A DNA stretch of 61,722 nt from Arthrobacter sp. ISL-30 (GTDB lineage Bacteria > Actinomycetota > Actinomycetes > Actinomycetales > Micrococcaceae): positions 1 through 61,722 of the forward strand of contig NZ_JAGGPK010000004.1 in the NCBI RefSeq assembly GCF_018613855.1, in the 5' to 3' direction. The notes under the pieces are model-generated. The model was not told the DNA's origin. It did not search any database and worked only from the letters and a program-made list of their open reading frames with translations. Of the stretch, positions 61,607 through 61,722 are shown one piece after another; the first letter of the stretch is position 1, and each line of letters opens with the position of its first letter. A program made the translations under genes and the position numbers.

Positions 61607-61722
61607 ATGGTCAAGTCTTATCCACTGAGCGCACGCACCGAGTTTGTGGACTTGGTGTGTGCCGGGATGTCGGTTCTCCAAGCCTCCCGGCGTGTCGGAG
61701 CGGTGCATCAGACCGGGAGAAA
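61607..61722 (+). CDS. IS30-type transposase, N-terminus (cut by window edge)
   Basis: The open frame begins MVKSYPLSARTEFVDLV and continues through ASRRVGAVHQTGR to the window end, the N-terminal HTH of actinobacterial IS30 transposases. The catalytic domain is beyond the window. It marks an IS inserted next to the truncated family B palindrome. Confidence 0.7.
   Translation, partial: MVKSYPLSARTEFVDLVCAGMSVLQASRRVGAVHQTGR

Overview
The window is high-GC actinobacterial DNA that reads most like the chromosome of an Arthrobacter/Pseudarthrobacter-type Micrococcaceae. Supporting signs are the short HU, the CopD-CtaG fusion, the actinobacterial Mrp operon with fused MrpA/B, the ykoEDC thiamine-precursor importer behind a TPP riboswitch, a SAM-IV riboswitch, an HTH-MurA fusion and frequent GTG starts. 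I see no plasmid or phage backbone. The genus is inferred from overall resemblance, not from a marker gene.

Left part (1-21 kb): HU; a copper/oxidase-assembly membrane protein translationally coupled to a thioredoxin-NHL protein; a membrane-anchored hypothetical; a HerA-like ATPase; a small acidic protein; an N-terminally deleted and frameshifted FtsH remnant; a DoxX protein divergent from a cysteine-containing HTH regulator; a luciferase-like monooxygenase; a truncated secreted-protein gene; a trehalose-phosphatase-like/GH15 fusion whose phosphatase motif is degenerate; an AEC transporter; panD; a zinc alcohol dehydrogenase; a LysR/MFS divergent pair; a SnoaL-like protein; and tRNA-Gly(CCC).

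Middle (21-48 kb): an SRPBCC protein, dcd, a DUF559-type nuclease gene bracketed by copies of a 60-bp palindrome, a HAD lipoprotein, a KhtTU-type K+/H+ antiporter, a UMF1 MFS protein, the six-gene mrp operon, idi, DUF4235, a Nudix hydrolase, ykoEDC, and an iron-box-controlled pair (broken penicillin acylase plus siderophore-type acetyltransferase). Then come the HTH-MurA fusion, a YbdK ligase, and a SAM-IV-controlled operon of DUF1737, rhodanese and metZ.

Right part (48-61.7 kb): an IS110-family element with a frameshifted recombinase; a three-gene cassette (flavin monooxygenase, histidine-ammonia-lyase homologue lacking the canonical MIO tripeptide, cysteine-synthase-like enzyme); a convergent MHS transporter with tandem GntR-like operators; an SRPBCC protein; and a palindrome-controlled MFS, rifampin-phosphotransferase-like and TetR resistance cassette. 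An IS30-type transposase is cut by the window edge.

Intergenic space carries at least three families of dispersed long palindromes (A: 22.6, 23.7 and 25.2 kb; B: 0.7, 16.0 and 61.5 kb; C: 36.7 and 44.5 kb). The least explained items are the family A palindromes around the DUF559 gene, the MIO-less lyase cassette and the HTH-MurA fusion.
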